Made by a program: the position numbers and the translations under genes | Shown: piece by piece, positions 34,371 through 46,012 of the stretch | How positions within the stretch are numbered: position 1 is the first letter of the stretch | How the letters are laid out: each line of letters begins with the position of its first letter | From: Stratiolaelaps scimitus | Taxonomy: Eukaryota > Arthropoda > Arachnida > Mesostigmata > Laelapidae | DNA: 64,000 nucleotides | Direction: 5' to 3' | Assembly (NCBI GenBank): GCA_019614645.1 | Contig: JABWDB010000005.1 | Coordinates: 1,210,001-1,274,000, forward strand | Notes under the pieces: model-generated | Told to the model about the DNA's origin: nothing | The model's input: the letters and a program-made list of their open reading frames with translations, nothing else | The model's database searches: none

Positions 34371-36889
34371 CTCATTAGTCTTTTATAGCATTAATAAGCG
34401 TTTCACTTGTTGTCGATTTAAGGATAACGATGATCCGAGTCCTTAGAGGGCTATCGAGAACTTGAATATGCAAGGGAGAGGAGTACGCTTTGGCTCCGTG
34501 GGTATAAAGACAATCATCCATTAGCGACCGTACTCTCACTGCGTCGTAATAATTAGTATATTTTGCATCGGCGTTAAGGAAACCGAGGATTAAGCTCCTA
34601 ATAGCATAATAGCAGGCTTCCATCAATGGTATTTTCACTGCCCCCATAAGCGTCCATGGGACTCCTTCTTCATAGCGCCAATCTTGTTATTCATATACTC
34701 TTCAATTACCAATGGTTCTAACAATCGTCCCAGTTAGAGCAGTGTAGTTACATCAGCTATTTATAGATTTATGTACAACATATATATATATATATGATAC
34801 GACAGCATGGGCGACTGTCATCTACACCGCTTCATCATTGATTTCTCATTGTAAAGGTCTTCCTAGATCTCTCACCATAAACAACACCCGATCATTTTTC
34901 GCTTTTGCAATAGTCACCCGCATATGCCTCCCGCAATCTCTCTATACAATCACACAATAGCGATAGCAATACTATCTAACCATGAATTATTCACCCTATC
35001 TAATTATGCATAACATAATGTACAGTGGTGTTACCACCTTCCATCTACACTGACACAGGCATCTACCTCTCTCTCTCTTTCCATTGCCTCTAATTTTTTT
35101 TTTGGCGACAGCGGATATCCGCCGCCATTTCATCTCACAACACCAACGACCTGTCCACGATTTCCTTGCCTTGTGGACATCTCGTTACTGGTCAGTAGGG
35201 CGACACGTTAGCACTCTGCATCGTCATCTACGCGTGTGACATGGATCCTGTTGTTAACTCGATTAAGTTTCTATCGTTGTTGTTGTTGTTTGTTGATGTT
35301 GTTGTTGCCGTTCGCGAATATGTGTTCGAACGTCAAATGAGTTCAGAGAACTGAGAGCACGCTTTTGTTTAATAAGGATTACTATTACACTGATAATATT
35401 CATGTAATCAACAACATTTAATAGTGCCCATTAATATGAAGTGAATTTCGCTCTGCCGAGTCGAAAGCGGTGGACAGCTACAGTTTGTCTACTACGAAAG
35501 TTCAGCAAAAGCTCAATAAGGAGAACGGCCACAAAAAGGGACCTGCATCGTATTAACAGCCCCATGTACTAGCCTACACTTGCCCAAGCCAAAACGTCAA
35601 CGTTCGCATTTTCACGAGTCTTGAAATCTATGTTGGAACCGTCACTCGGATGCGAACGACCTGGACCACGTTCGACATCTTGAGGAGGGGCTCATGGTGC
35701 CCCGGGACGTTGCGCATAGCTCTCGCAGCAAACGGGTAGCAATAACGGACCCGGTGAGCTTAGCGCTCACTCGTTCTCATTATCGGCAATTGATCTATTC
35801 AGTAGGTGGTGACTAATCCGTTCAGTGAAACGTGCTCACGTGATAGCTTCGTATTGTGGAGTACGAATCTCCGCAGCCATCGTAACATCGCACTGACTGA
35901 CAGGCATACATGTACAATCACGCAACAGTGAGCAATGACAAGACGATATCTCGCTGCTCCCAAGCCGTACTTAACGTGCCCCGGTATTAACGTGTGACGT
36001 GGGAGGGTGGGTGTGTTGTAAATGTGTCTTGTAAATATGCTGATGACGTATAACTGCCGCTGTTGAGAGACTCGTGGAGAAGGACGAAATAAACTTGACA
36101 AAAAAGTGGAAATTAAGCTCGTACCTTATCACGGGTGGATTATCATTATTAACACGGAGCAATTAATGCGTAATAGAAGAGGCGGAAGAAGAATTCGCGT
36201 TTTTCGCGTTTTGATGTACACGGACCCCAGGGCCCGGCCTGGCCGATTGACGAACCTGAGATAAATTAATTTAATTTAAAAAAAAACACAAGTCGGAAAC
36301 ATCAAGTCGGACCGAGAGGGATTAACTCGTGGTTAAACTAACCGATTTCTGTTTGATCCGTGTGGTGGTGATTTGCTCGCAATATTTCTAGATTAAACTC
36401 CGATCTTAGCTTCCGAACGCCGCGGAGGGATAGGCATTATATGCTAAGCGTTTCGCATCTAGCCGTCCACAGCCATCAGGGTGATTTGGTATCGATCTAC
36501 GATTATGAGTGCTCTTCCACATTGGTGTTTGTATACATAATCGTCATTGACAGGTCGATAGCCCAACAAACGTGTCCTAGGCATATGCGCATGTTCGGAG
36601 ATAATCAAACTTCCCCGTTCGTCATGATTAATTGCAGTCATGGGTGAATTACAGCGAGTAATAACTAGCGGTGGCTAAATGTGAGTTTTCTGTGATAGGT
36701 GAAACGCTGCAAAGCAAAAGACCTGCTCAAGGAGGCAACAGACAATAGATATTTGCGATCGACTTGGATAGCTGTCAATCATCAAGCTAATCGCATCTCT
36801 GTTCTCTTCATCGGGATTCATCTAAGACAAATAATCATAATAATAATAATAACCCTTTTGATGACAAATCGACCCGGTCAAGGCCGCAT

Positions 36890-36975
36890 GGATTTTTCGG
36901 TGCTCTGTGGGATTCGAACCGAAACCCTGCCGTGTCAATTTGGTGGCGTTATCCCTCCGCCGCGAAATCCGGTGG
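36890..36975 (-). repeat. tRNA-like sequence, possible SINE head
   Basis: On the minus strand GGCGGAGGGATAACGCC (box A-like) is followed about 36 bases later by GGTTCGAATCCC (box B consensus). The spacing suits an internal RNA polymerase III promoter. No acceptor stem of a true tRNA can be drawn, so a tRNA-derived SINE or tRNA pseudogene is more likely. Confidence 0.4.
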
Positions 36976-38993
36976 ATAAACAGCGAATACACCCGACAGG
37001 ACAATGGGCCTACAATTTAGTCTGCGATATCGCAAATCGTCCCCATGCTCACACACACACACACTCTCTCTCGTTCGCTCTCCCACTTTGTGATCTTAAG
37101 CGCACCGAGTATGCATTATGCATACACCAAGACGTCGAGACAAAGCTGAAGAGATAATACTGGAAAAGGAAAGTGAGATCCGCTTCGACGGCTTGACGAA
37201 AATTGTCGGCCTAGAGCCGTTCCTGTTTGGGTACGGTTCCTACCAAGGTAAAGGTTCGATTCCCCGATGTCCATCGATGATCGCCAAGTGCCATTGATTA
37301 GAAAAAGGTCGGAACACAACAGAAGAACTTGGGACAGGTGTAGCCTGAACGGTGCATGTTATGTTGTTTTGAAAGCAACGACATTTTGCCAAAACTCAAT
37401 TCTGATGGTCCGCAGAGACGTAGCAGTTTGCTAGCTAAAGCTTGGAACTGATGCAGTCGTGTGCGCACGGTCCCGGTCGCTTGTGTTCATGTGTTGCTGT
37501 TGTGGTTGAGGTGATTGCCGACAACCAAGTGAGGCGAGAGGAACTAACAATAGATAAGGTGTTCTCAAAATGATTCCGGCGTTAACCGCTCGCCTAGTAC
37601 CACTGTGACCGGATAGAGAAGGCGGGACACTCCCCAACCACTGAATGTAGTGGGTTCGAAAAGACCAAGTACGTTCACGACAACATACAGAGCAACACAG
37701 CACCCATGACCCCGCCTTCCCGCCCCGCCTTGGGGTGGTCCCCTCACCCCGAACCAAATGAAAGTATAGAATAGACAACTTGTATTCTTGAAAATTTCTC
37801 ACCGTGTTTGTAAGAACTCGCAAATTGTGTGAACCATCATTTTCTGATGTTACGCATTGCCGTAATGTCAAACATGTATGCCGTGCCGTCATCAGTCGCC
37901 TATATATCTGGCGAAATAGGTGGATAGTGCGTGAGTTTTGATTTTGGTAAGTGACCATCCCCAACTCAACACGCGAGCCGTATTCGTCGGGCACAGCGGA
38001 TCGCTGAGTCCGTAAACTTTGAATCAAAAAGGTTACGGACCAATCAAACAGTCCGTGAAACTTGGAATTAAATCATCTAGAGTATCATAAGTTTGTTCAC
38101 AGCTCCGAAGCTACGAGACGCCTATACGAAGCCTTCGCGGTAGAAGGCTGATTCCGTTCTTCACCACTACGCTTCGATATGAAACCAGTGCTAAATGTCA
38201 GCCCACTTATCTTGATCTCAAGCATCTCGCGGTGTCGGGTCAAGTCCACACTTCGAGATGCACCATTTGGTGGAGCGTTCATTATTAGAATGAATGACCC
38301 AAGCGGACATAGCATTTATTTTGGTTAAATTAAATGTAAACATTCAATAAACAAATCTCCCTCGAGTTGGCCAATTCCCCGAAAAAGGGCGTAGCTTACG
38401 TACGTTGAACCTGTTTGGTTTGAGTGTCTCCGTCACGGGAAGCTCCATATATCATGGCAAATCGAACAGTTGATCGAGCCTGATCACGAAACAAGTAACA
38501 AAAAACAGGACAATGGACCTTCGTTTGTCAAGGGCCTGTCCCCCTGTTCAGCCTCTCTGCAAGCAGAAATTTCCCGGAAGGTATCCGTGTAGCGTTACTC
38601 CCGAGATAAAAGGAAAGATCATCCACAGCTTGACAAGATTTGAATCCGATCTATGATCTAATCTGCCACACACCCTTGAGAAATATTCAAGTCACGTTGT
38701 CACAATTGTGGATTGATTAGTCTTTAGTACAGTATACGTGTTCCATAGGAAAAAATGTCCATCTCGTTTCCGTTCCCTCGGTAATTACAAATATCCTACT
38801 CCAGTAGTTCGTTAATGAATTGATTTGTCCCTACACGCCATATCCGCTCCATATTGCTCTTATGCATAATTAACAAACATCAAAGCAATCGTCAATCAAT
38901 CAGACAATCAATCTCGTACACAATTCTGGATATATCACGGGTCTACTACGCCCAAGGAATAAATTTATATATCTACTATACATTGTATATACA

Positions 38994-38997
<4 letters not shown>

Positions 38998-39057
<60 letters not shown>
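38998..39057. repeat. (TA)n microsatellite, about 30 units
   Basis: An almost pure TA run about 450 bases from the end of CSRNP copy A, which ends at 39394 on the minus strand. Confidence 0.9.
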
Positions 39058-39060
<3 letters not shown>

Positions 39061-39393
39061 ATCACTGAGCAAACGCGTCAAAATGACGTCCCTCCTCAAT
39101 CCTATGTTCCCTGTAATGAATGGCACGACGAGGCCACTCTCACATAGACTTTCAAGCGAGCGTTCAGCGTAGAATCCTCACCGTCTTACTTCTCATGGAG
39201 AGACAAATAACCTGGCTATAGCTCGATATACGGCATACGGATGTGTCATGATGTTCTCGACGAGCCAACGGTTGCTCGAATTCTTCATCGAGATATCTCT
39301 CGGAAGTAGCTGACCTGGCGACCTTAGCCACGAAACAACACCCGATATCGCTTCGATGAAACTCGATTGATCGGCCGATGGAGGTGATACCAC

Positions 39394-39797
39394 TCAAGCT
39401 GGAACACTATCGACGCTAGTGCCGCCGTTGCCACTGTCTTCGGACGGCTCTTCCTTGGCTTGGTCGACCTGCCCGACAGGACTGGTTAAGTGGACGTTTG
39501 AGGATAGAACGGCTGATGACTCAATGCCAACGTGTGATGCAACAGCTTCATCGGATGAGGCGTAATCACTATTCTCCGAGCATACGGAACTGTTGTCGGA
39601 CCCTGCATCATAGCGATGACAAACAAACAACTGAGTTAGACAATAGCAAGGAATAGAGTAGAGATTCAAATGGGAAACGACACTTAATCAATTAATGCCG
39701 ATGTGTTTGTTGCCAACTTAGCCACAGGCAACGTAATGAGAGACGTCAGTAAACATATGTGGTATACTGGAGCAGAACCTGACAATTATATATATAA

Positions 39798-39828
<31 letters not shown>

Positions 39829-42800
39829 GATTATACAAACCTTCAGTTGAATATTCGCACGCTTTCTCCATTCGATTCTCCATAGCCTGTATCTGCTCCT
39901 CGGGCAACTGTAAAGCCAGTGAATCGTGAGCCGAATTAATTGTCAACATTCAAACCTATTTCCATATTGATGCTATTGTTCTCATATGCTCTCACTGCTT
40001 TATTTATTAGCTTCTTCTCATTGGCAGGGGTCCACACCGACGGGGAAAACTGTTTGTCCAAGTTCAATACCCGAAAAACCTTTTTCTTCGTCGTGATCTC
40101 TCATCAGCAGTTCCCTAATTACCGGCAAACTTACCCCCATTTCACGGTTGGCGCGGAGTCGCGTCTGCTGGACATGCGCCTTCACCTTGATCGGGTCAAA
40201 CTCGGTCCTTCCGTTGGGGTTGTCGCAACCATCCCGGCTGCATCCGCAAGGAAATGACGAGCGGTCCATCTATAAGGACATCACATCAGTACAGCTCCGT
40301 CAGACGAAGGCAAGGAAATCCACGCCACGTACCGTTCTTTCTTTAAAAAGTCGACGTAAGTAGTCGACCTAACAGTAATGTCGTGCCATACAAAAAATCG
40401 CCCCGAAAATCGCTAGCAATGTGTCCTTCCACTATGCACACTCTACCCTAATCGCCTATCAATGCCATCAGTATGTAGACCAACATCGCCAAGTACAGCA
40501 GCCGGTACAGCAGATATTGCGAATTTCGAAGCGGCACTTGCAAGAGAGACATTGCCCACCTGGCTGAAGACTTCTACCTGGCACGAGATGCCTGCCAATA
40601 TGCAGAGACACAGCACGGGCTCGCAGCGGCCCTGACAAGCGCAGCCGCACCGCTCGCGCGAGGCGCGGATGCTTTCGCATTCATCCTTTTCCAAGGCGTC
40701 GATGTCGCGGACGCCTGACCGACGCAGGAGCTCGCGACGCTGTTTCGTCGGTATGGGAAGAACTAGAGCAGGAGTCGGCGCGCTCGTTGGACGCAATTGT
40801 AGCCGTCTCCGTTCAGCGTGCTCCTCGACAGAATACTCCTCCAGTTCCTGGTGTGTCGAGCCCATTCCTGTCGAACAGAAAATAACGCGAAGCTGGTCGT
40901 TGAGCAAGCAATATCGCACGACAAGACTCGACGCCATCCTATTCAACAGTATCACCAATCTGTCTCAAACAAATCGAGGCAAGTCGTCAACAACAAGAAT
41001 AGGCGACCATTGCGGCTGATTGGTCAATTTATGAATGCGCCAGTAAGCTTACCGAGAGTAGATCCTCCTTGGGTCGGTACGCTTGTAAAGCCTTGCGTCC
41101 TCTCGAAGAGATACACAGTGACTCTATCAAAGCGCACCTTCTTGCTGATAGGAGTCTCCTCCGCACGTGGGGTAGTCTGGGCCGACGTGCTAGTCCCACC
41201 GCAGGAGCTACCACCTCCGATGCAGCTGCTGATCGACGATGAACACGACGACGACGGCGTCGATGTCGATGACGAAGACAACGAAATAGTGGTAGTACTC
41301 ATGCTATTACTCGTCTGCGAGTTCGATTGAATGGGGCGACCGCCGCCGCTGTCCGTGCCCGGCACGATCGTCTCCTCTATTCGCCTGCTCATGCTGCGGG
41401 TCATGGGCGAGCTGGGATTGTCAGGAATGTCCTTCATCACGGGGCTAAGCACCGGCGTGTCGAGATCTTTCCGCCGGTTCACGGTCGCCACTGGCGACGT
41501 CCCAGCAGCTGACGCGAACTTTTTCGGCGTACTTTCAAGAACCTCATCAGCAGATACTTCCCGGATTGTCCTTTTCGCTGTGACCACCACTGCGCTGCCG
41601 CCGCATCCGGCAATCTTCGTTATCATACCCTGACCACCCTGGGGCACTTCGCCGCCTTCGGCTTTCACTGAGATCGGATCGGCAGCGACTGCCGTACAGT
41701 CTTCACCAACATCTAGCTTTCGCGCAGTCACGATCATCGTTCGGGTAATCTTTGGCGTGCTCGACTCGCTACTGGACACGTCGCCGACCAACGTCGACAC
41801 GGCGAAGCAGCCATCGCCGCCGCCCAAGCCGTTGCTTGACCCTGGCGTCGTGAGGGCGCCATCGGATCTCGTTTTTGACGTTGGCGTATTGATGGGCGTC
41901 TTTTCGAGGCCACTTTGCCCCTGGCTCGATTTCAGCTCGACTTCCGGCTCGAGGACCGAAACTATCGTTTCCTCCTTGCTATTTCCGGTAGACTTCAGAA
42001 ACTTTGTACACGTTCCATTGCTAGCAGTTGCTAGCGTGCTGACCGGACATACGTCCACAGCCTTGGCCTTTGAAAGGACTTTTACGGGAGTTTTCTCAGA
42101 ATGACTCCTTGCTTGTCTCTCTTCATCGGTTTCACTGGATGGCGGCGTTTCCGTTTTCAGGGCGATAGGGGGGGTCGCCTTTGGTGAGGCGACTGTAACC
42201 TTAACTGACGTTGATGTTGCCTGCTGGCTCGTAGTTATACAATCACTGGCCGTGATGGCCTTTGTGATGACGACCTTAGGGATAACCACCTTCACATTGA
42301 CGCTCCTTACAACCACGCCGTCATTCCACTTAAGAGGGGCGTCGGTCTTTAGCTTCGGCTCTTTCGGGCTCACATCCTCCTCCAAAACCTGACTCCTTGT
42401 GATTGGCGAGCTAATTGGACTATCCAGATCTTTCCTCTTGGGTATAAGAGCCACGACGCTGTCGCTACTCCGTCGTTCGCCGTTTGCCAACTTTCTAGCG
42501 GCGACTGGCGTCGCGTCCTTCTCCTGCGTCCGACCGACACCTCCCGCATCTTGTGATAACGTCCGCTCGGACCGGCTATCGGTCGAGATCGATGTTCGAT
42601 CTTCTCGACTCCGCTTGCTCTCCGGACCCAGCTCCTTGGCCACCTCGAGCTCCACACGGCGGACAGTCGCTGAAAGTAACGTCTCCACCGACGGTGAACA
42701 GGGAGCCTGCTCGGAGGTGTCAGGCCGTCGCTTCGACGGCGACTGCGGCGCGAATTCGTACTTGAGTTTGAGTTGGCATAGTTGCGCTGCGGCGCGTTCG

Positions 42801-42940
42801 GGTCGTACGCCGCCTTGAATTTCCTGGCCGCCGGCTCCTTGCCCTGCGGGAGAACCCTCGACGCCGGGCGGCTCCTTCTCGTGGGTGTCGCGCTCCTGAC
42901 CCGCCATTTCTTGCGGGTCTCCGAGTTTAGCAATTGTCAT
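39394..42940 (-). CDS. Axud1: Cysteine/serine-rich nuclear protein, paralogue A (canonical)
   Basis: Five minus-strand exons: 42940-41053, 40867-40578, 40269-40135, 39907-39841 and 39602-39394; 862 residues, frame kept (phases 1, 0, 0, 1). Axud1/CSRNP proteins are nuclear activators with roles in growth and apoptosis. The first exon is a long Ser/Thr/Pro-rich, mostly disordered extension ending in KKVRFDRVTVYLFERTQGF and TSVPTQGGSTLG. Exon 2 continues GMGSTHQELEEYSVEEHAE, then RRELLRRSGVRDIDALEKDE and the Cys cluster ERCGCACQGRCEPVLCLC. Exon 3 carries SFPCGCSRDGCDNPNGRTEF and DPIKVKAHVQQTRLRANREM. The last exon is acidic and Ser-rich (DNSSVCSENSDYASSDEAV). Start set at 42940 because an in-frame TGA lies above the longer open frame and no ATG precedes it. 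The first exon has two copies of a K/R-K-D-L-D-S/T-P motif followed by S/M-P-I/M-T-R-S. Strong match to the family. Confidence 0.94.
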
Positions 42941-44374
42941 AGGCGCGGGCGAGGGTACGTCTTCTCGCGGTCGCTCTGCCACTGCTCCAACACCGCATCT
43001 TCATCCGCTAGAGATAGAATCACCAGAGCCAAACGAAAGTGTTAGAGAAAACATAATAAACCAAAAGAACGGTAATTAAGTGACTGCGTAGCAAGCACCT
43101 GATTAGCTTAATAACAAACCGCTTAATGCAAAGGTAATCTTTGCAAGTAGGCAACAATTTGTCAAACCCTATAACCGCCATACAGGGCTACAGTTATTGC
43201 GTATATTTTGTTATTAATGGATTTTCTAGCGAAAATAATACGAGACCTATGAAACCTACGAGGCCCCCTGCAGGATCGACCGACTGTACGTCACCCACGA
43301 TCCACGGGCACCTACAAACGAGTACTCACATATCTACTGGCCAGCTTAATATAGCACAACTGAACGTATTACTATTAAACTGGACTGAGTAACTGTTATA
43401 TATCGAGTGAAATACGAGATCATATAGAACAGCTTCCTTCGAAAATTGAGGGTAGGTATCTAATTAATGTATCGATGCATACATGTCAGGCTCAACGGAT
43501 GGAATCATCTCATCAGACCGTTACCCCGTGCTCCAGCTGAGCCATCATCGAGCTTGTTCACAGATCTTTAGCGATGCGTAATGGTGACGTTTCCCAATGG
43601 CTGCAAACAGTCGTGGCTCCAAAAGCAGCAGCAGCAGCCTGGTCGAGTAAACAAAGTCGTCGTTGTCGTCGCCTTGCTCGCGCGCGTAAACTCGTAACGG
43701 CCACTGCTCGCTCGTCTGATCTACAAACGGCTTGCGTTCCCTTTCGCCAGCCAATGTTGTACATACATGACTTAATCTGCGAGGCTCCTTAGGAATAACA
43801 AGCTAGCAACGGTCAGGGCCGGTTGAGACACGTAGCGCTGCCGGCGTGTCGGAGACAGAATCTAGCCCGCAATGTGATAGATACACGGCACTACGGACAC
43901 TTGAGCGGGTTCAGAGAAATTTCTGTATTGATTCCAAGTGAAATGCTAGAATGTGCGTCGGATCATAGACATAGCGTACAGTAGCATGGACATTTTCCAT
44001 GAAGAGACACAAGCGAAGAAGTGGTAGCCGTTATTTCGTTATTTTTTTCGAGCAGACTTTATATTGCACAGTTTTCTATGAACGACTTCGCCATACGAAT
44101 GGAACAATGACAACGAGCTAAGCCCATTTGTAGCCTTGCAGGACGGCCGTGTAAAACAAGCTGTCAACTCCTTGGAAACTCTCTCTCTCCATACGCATGT
44201 TACGTACAATACAGTTGTGTTTATCCAACTCAACTCAATGAAATAGTACATCATAAGTAATACATTTCTTGTTCGAGGACGAACTCAAACAGTCGTACAC
44301 TGAGTCTGTAAGTCGTATACCGTATGACGGCGTCTGCTTCGTTGAGCGAACCTTCACGTTCACAGACACTGATC
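42941..44374. other. Upstream of CSRNP copy A; no gene recognised
   Basis: Presumed promoter and 5' UTR of copy A. Possible 5' exon sequence lies just above 42940, before an acceptor-like TCTCTAG near 43009-43015. The rest is unique sequence with a short GCAGCA run near 43620. Open frames here are short and unrecognised. Confidence 0.4.
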
Positions 44375-44577
44375 GAGCCCTTTGGTGACCTTGAGGTGTC
44401 GCATTCGTCTACGACTGCCTTGCAAGCTGAGGAGATCGACATAGGTGCACCTGGGGGTTCGAGCCCTACCGTTTGCACATTTGCCTTGAAACAGGGGTTG
44501 TCCGTCTTACGAAGCAATGCAAAAAGCAATTGCGTGGACGCTTGGGGGGCTGAGAGTCAGCCCGAAAACATCGACAC
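44375..44577 (+). repeat. SINE, tRNA-derived family B
   Basis: Begins GAGCCCTTTGGTG, has GGAGATCGACATAGGTGCAC, the box B-like GGTTCGAGCCC, then CCGTCTTACGAAGCAATGC, GCGTGGACG and ends near GAGAGTCAGCCCGAAAA. Four further copies or fragments lie in the window (34.3, 47.4, 52.2, 55.6 kb), which defines the family. Confidence 0.72.
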
Positions 44578-44716
44578 CGATCGATCGATCGACCAGACTG
44601 CGTTCATCTCTCTGTCTCTCCCTCTCTCTGTCTCTTACGGAACTTCATTTCTCCAGTCGAGTTTGCGAGGAAATCTTCGATTTCAACAGCACCATTTATC
44701 GAACAGCGATCTGTTA

Positions 44717-44769
44717 TTACAAAAATGATTAATGCACATTTCAGCATTTTTGTAATGTCATTTTTGTAA
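44717..44769. repeat. Short inverted and direct repeat
   Basis: TTACAAAAATG (44717-44727) is followed by two copies of its exact reverse complement CATTTTTGTAA (44745-44755 and 44759-44769). An 11-bp stem can form with either copy. Meaning unknown. Confidence 0.6.
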
Positions 44770-45176
44770 TACACACACACAGACACAACAGCATCGAGTT
44801 TCCGAGGTCTTTCAAGATTTGCGGAGATGGCTGTTCCACCAGGAGCCGCTAGATCTCATTTCCACCATGAACCATTACAAACGAGAAATCAAAGAAAGAC
44901 TTCACCCGTAAATGAGATCCCAGCAGAAACTGCATACCTTCGTCACTTGTTCCTGTGATGGCCATGCTTTCAATATTACCATTACGCTTATTAATCAATG
45001 ACTGATGATTATAGTTCATTACTCTATCGGCAGTCGGAATCGACGATGACATTAATAATTTTACATTTCCGGCCTCTCGACAATGTCGTCATCCAATCCC
45101 TAGAGAACATCAATCCTTGAGAACGCGTCATCGTCAGCATATTGATCCGCTTCACAAGGGGTAAAAGTAAAGGTAA

Positions 45177-45305
45177 AGCTTTACTGATTTATTAAAGGAA
45201 CTGCATAGAATGCTTAAGTTCTCTTATATGTCATGCAACGGGATTCGAACCTGCGACCTCTGGCCTTTTACAGCCCGAGACTCAGCCGTCCAAGCCACCT
45301 AAGCG
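45177..45305 (-). repeat. SINE, tRNA-derived family A
   Basis: On the minus strand: TAGGTGGCTTGGACGGCTGA (box A-like), then GGTCGCAGGTTCGAATCCC (box B), then a unique tail ATATAAGAGAACTTAAGCAT followed by GCAGTTCCTTTAATAAA. The head resembles a tRNA gene but lacks a 3' acceptor stem. The tail recurs at 2674-2727, which supports a dispersed element rather than a tRNA pseudogene. Confidence 0.68.
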
Positions 45306-45713
45306 CTGAAGATACACAACACGAGACAGAATAGGCCATATTCGCTTTATAGCTTTCAATTCCTACTGCTACAGCTCCAGTACGCAATACGATTAAATTG
45401 TAATCCCTCCTCGCGTGCTCACCGATTTGTCAAGAGTGGATCGCGCCATTTTTTCCATGGGAAAAACTAGCCAGGACGTCATCGATCCCCGAAGAACGAG
45501 TGCAGCTAACCGAGGCAATCCCTCCCGAGTCCAGTGTGCGCAATAGGTAGACAATAAAAATCACGATACCTTTATACATAGCCGACGATTCGTCCCGTAG
45601 GGATGAATGGTAATCGTTTGCAGCAGAATCGAAGCGGCGGCATTGGGCCTGCTTATCAGTTATCAGAGGAAATTCTCGCGTAGATATCCCGACCTTCAGC
45701 ATACTCCACACTG

Positions 45714-46012
45714 CATCGGCATGGTTGTAACAACTGAATCCATTGGACTATATTATTGTGGATGCATATTACGACAATTGTTTCATCTCTAGTTTTTAGT
45801 TTGGGGAAGATGTGGAATGCACATTACCCACGCTTTAATGACAGAAATACTGACAAGCAGTTCCGTTTCAGCCTCCCTGTCGTTGAAACGAGCTTAAATT
45901 GCATCCCACATGCTCCACAAAATAAAAAAACGAGATGCAACAATATTAATTGTCGAAACATGCATCCACAATACAGAATCGAATAGGTCCAGTTGTTACA
46001 ACCATGCCGATG
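45714..46012. repeat. 299-bp foldback (long imperfect inverted repeat)
   Basis: The outer 23 bases, CATCGGCATGGTTGTAACAACTG (45714-45736, reverse complement at 45990-46012), are perfectly inverted. Inner blocks pair in register: TATTGTGGATGCAT (45754-45767) with ATGCATCCACAATA (45960-45973), CGACAATT with AATTGTCG, and GATGTGGAATGC with GCATCCCACATG. Complementarity continues with lower identity to about 45850/45880, leaving a small loop near 45863. A transcript would form a stem of roughly 130 bp. Candidate for a hairpin RNA or a MITE-like element. Confidence 0.82.

Larger units (their letters stand above)
32022..39393. other. Spacer between the two CSRNP genes
   Basis: No gene is recognised. 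It contains ATT/TTA runs, a GTTGTT run near 35275-35310, a large (TA)n at about 38998-39057, a SINE tail at 34.3 kb beside a palindrome, and a tRNA-like block at 36.9 kb. A 198-codon minus frame at 38027-37431 has no recognisable motif and is probably chance. The promoter of CSRNP copy B should lie in the part just above 32 kb. Confidence 0.45.

Noticed and set aside
37431..38027. 198-codon minus open frame between the CSRNP genes
   Set aside because: No recognisable domain, mixed composition, no convincing splice sites; length alone is not enough.
41331..42818. Several + strand frames of 100-139 codons opposite CSRNP copy A
   Set aside because: Antisense shadows of a Ser/Thr-rich coding exon; no motifs or splice context.
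42370..42933. 187-codon minus frame overlapping the first exon of CSRNP copy A
   Set aside because: It is an alternative frame of the CSRNP exon; only the CSRNP frame carries family motifs and joins to the next exons.
45230..45300. True tRNA gene at 45.2 kb (minus)
   Set aside because: Boxes A and B are present, but no 7-bp acceptor stem can be drawn and the attached tail recurs elsewhere, so it is called a SINE.
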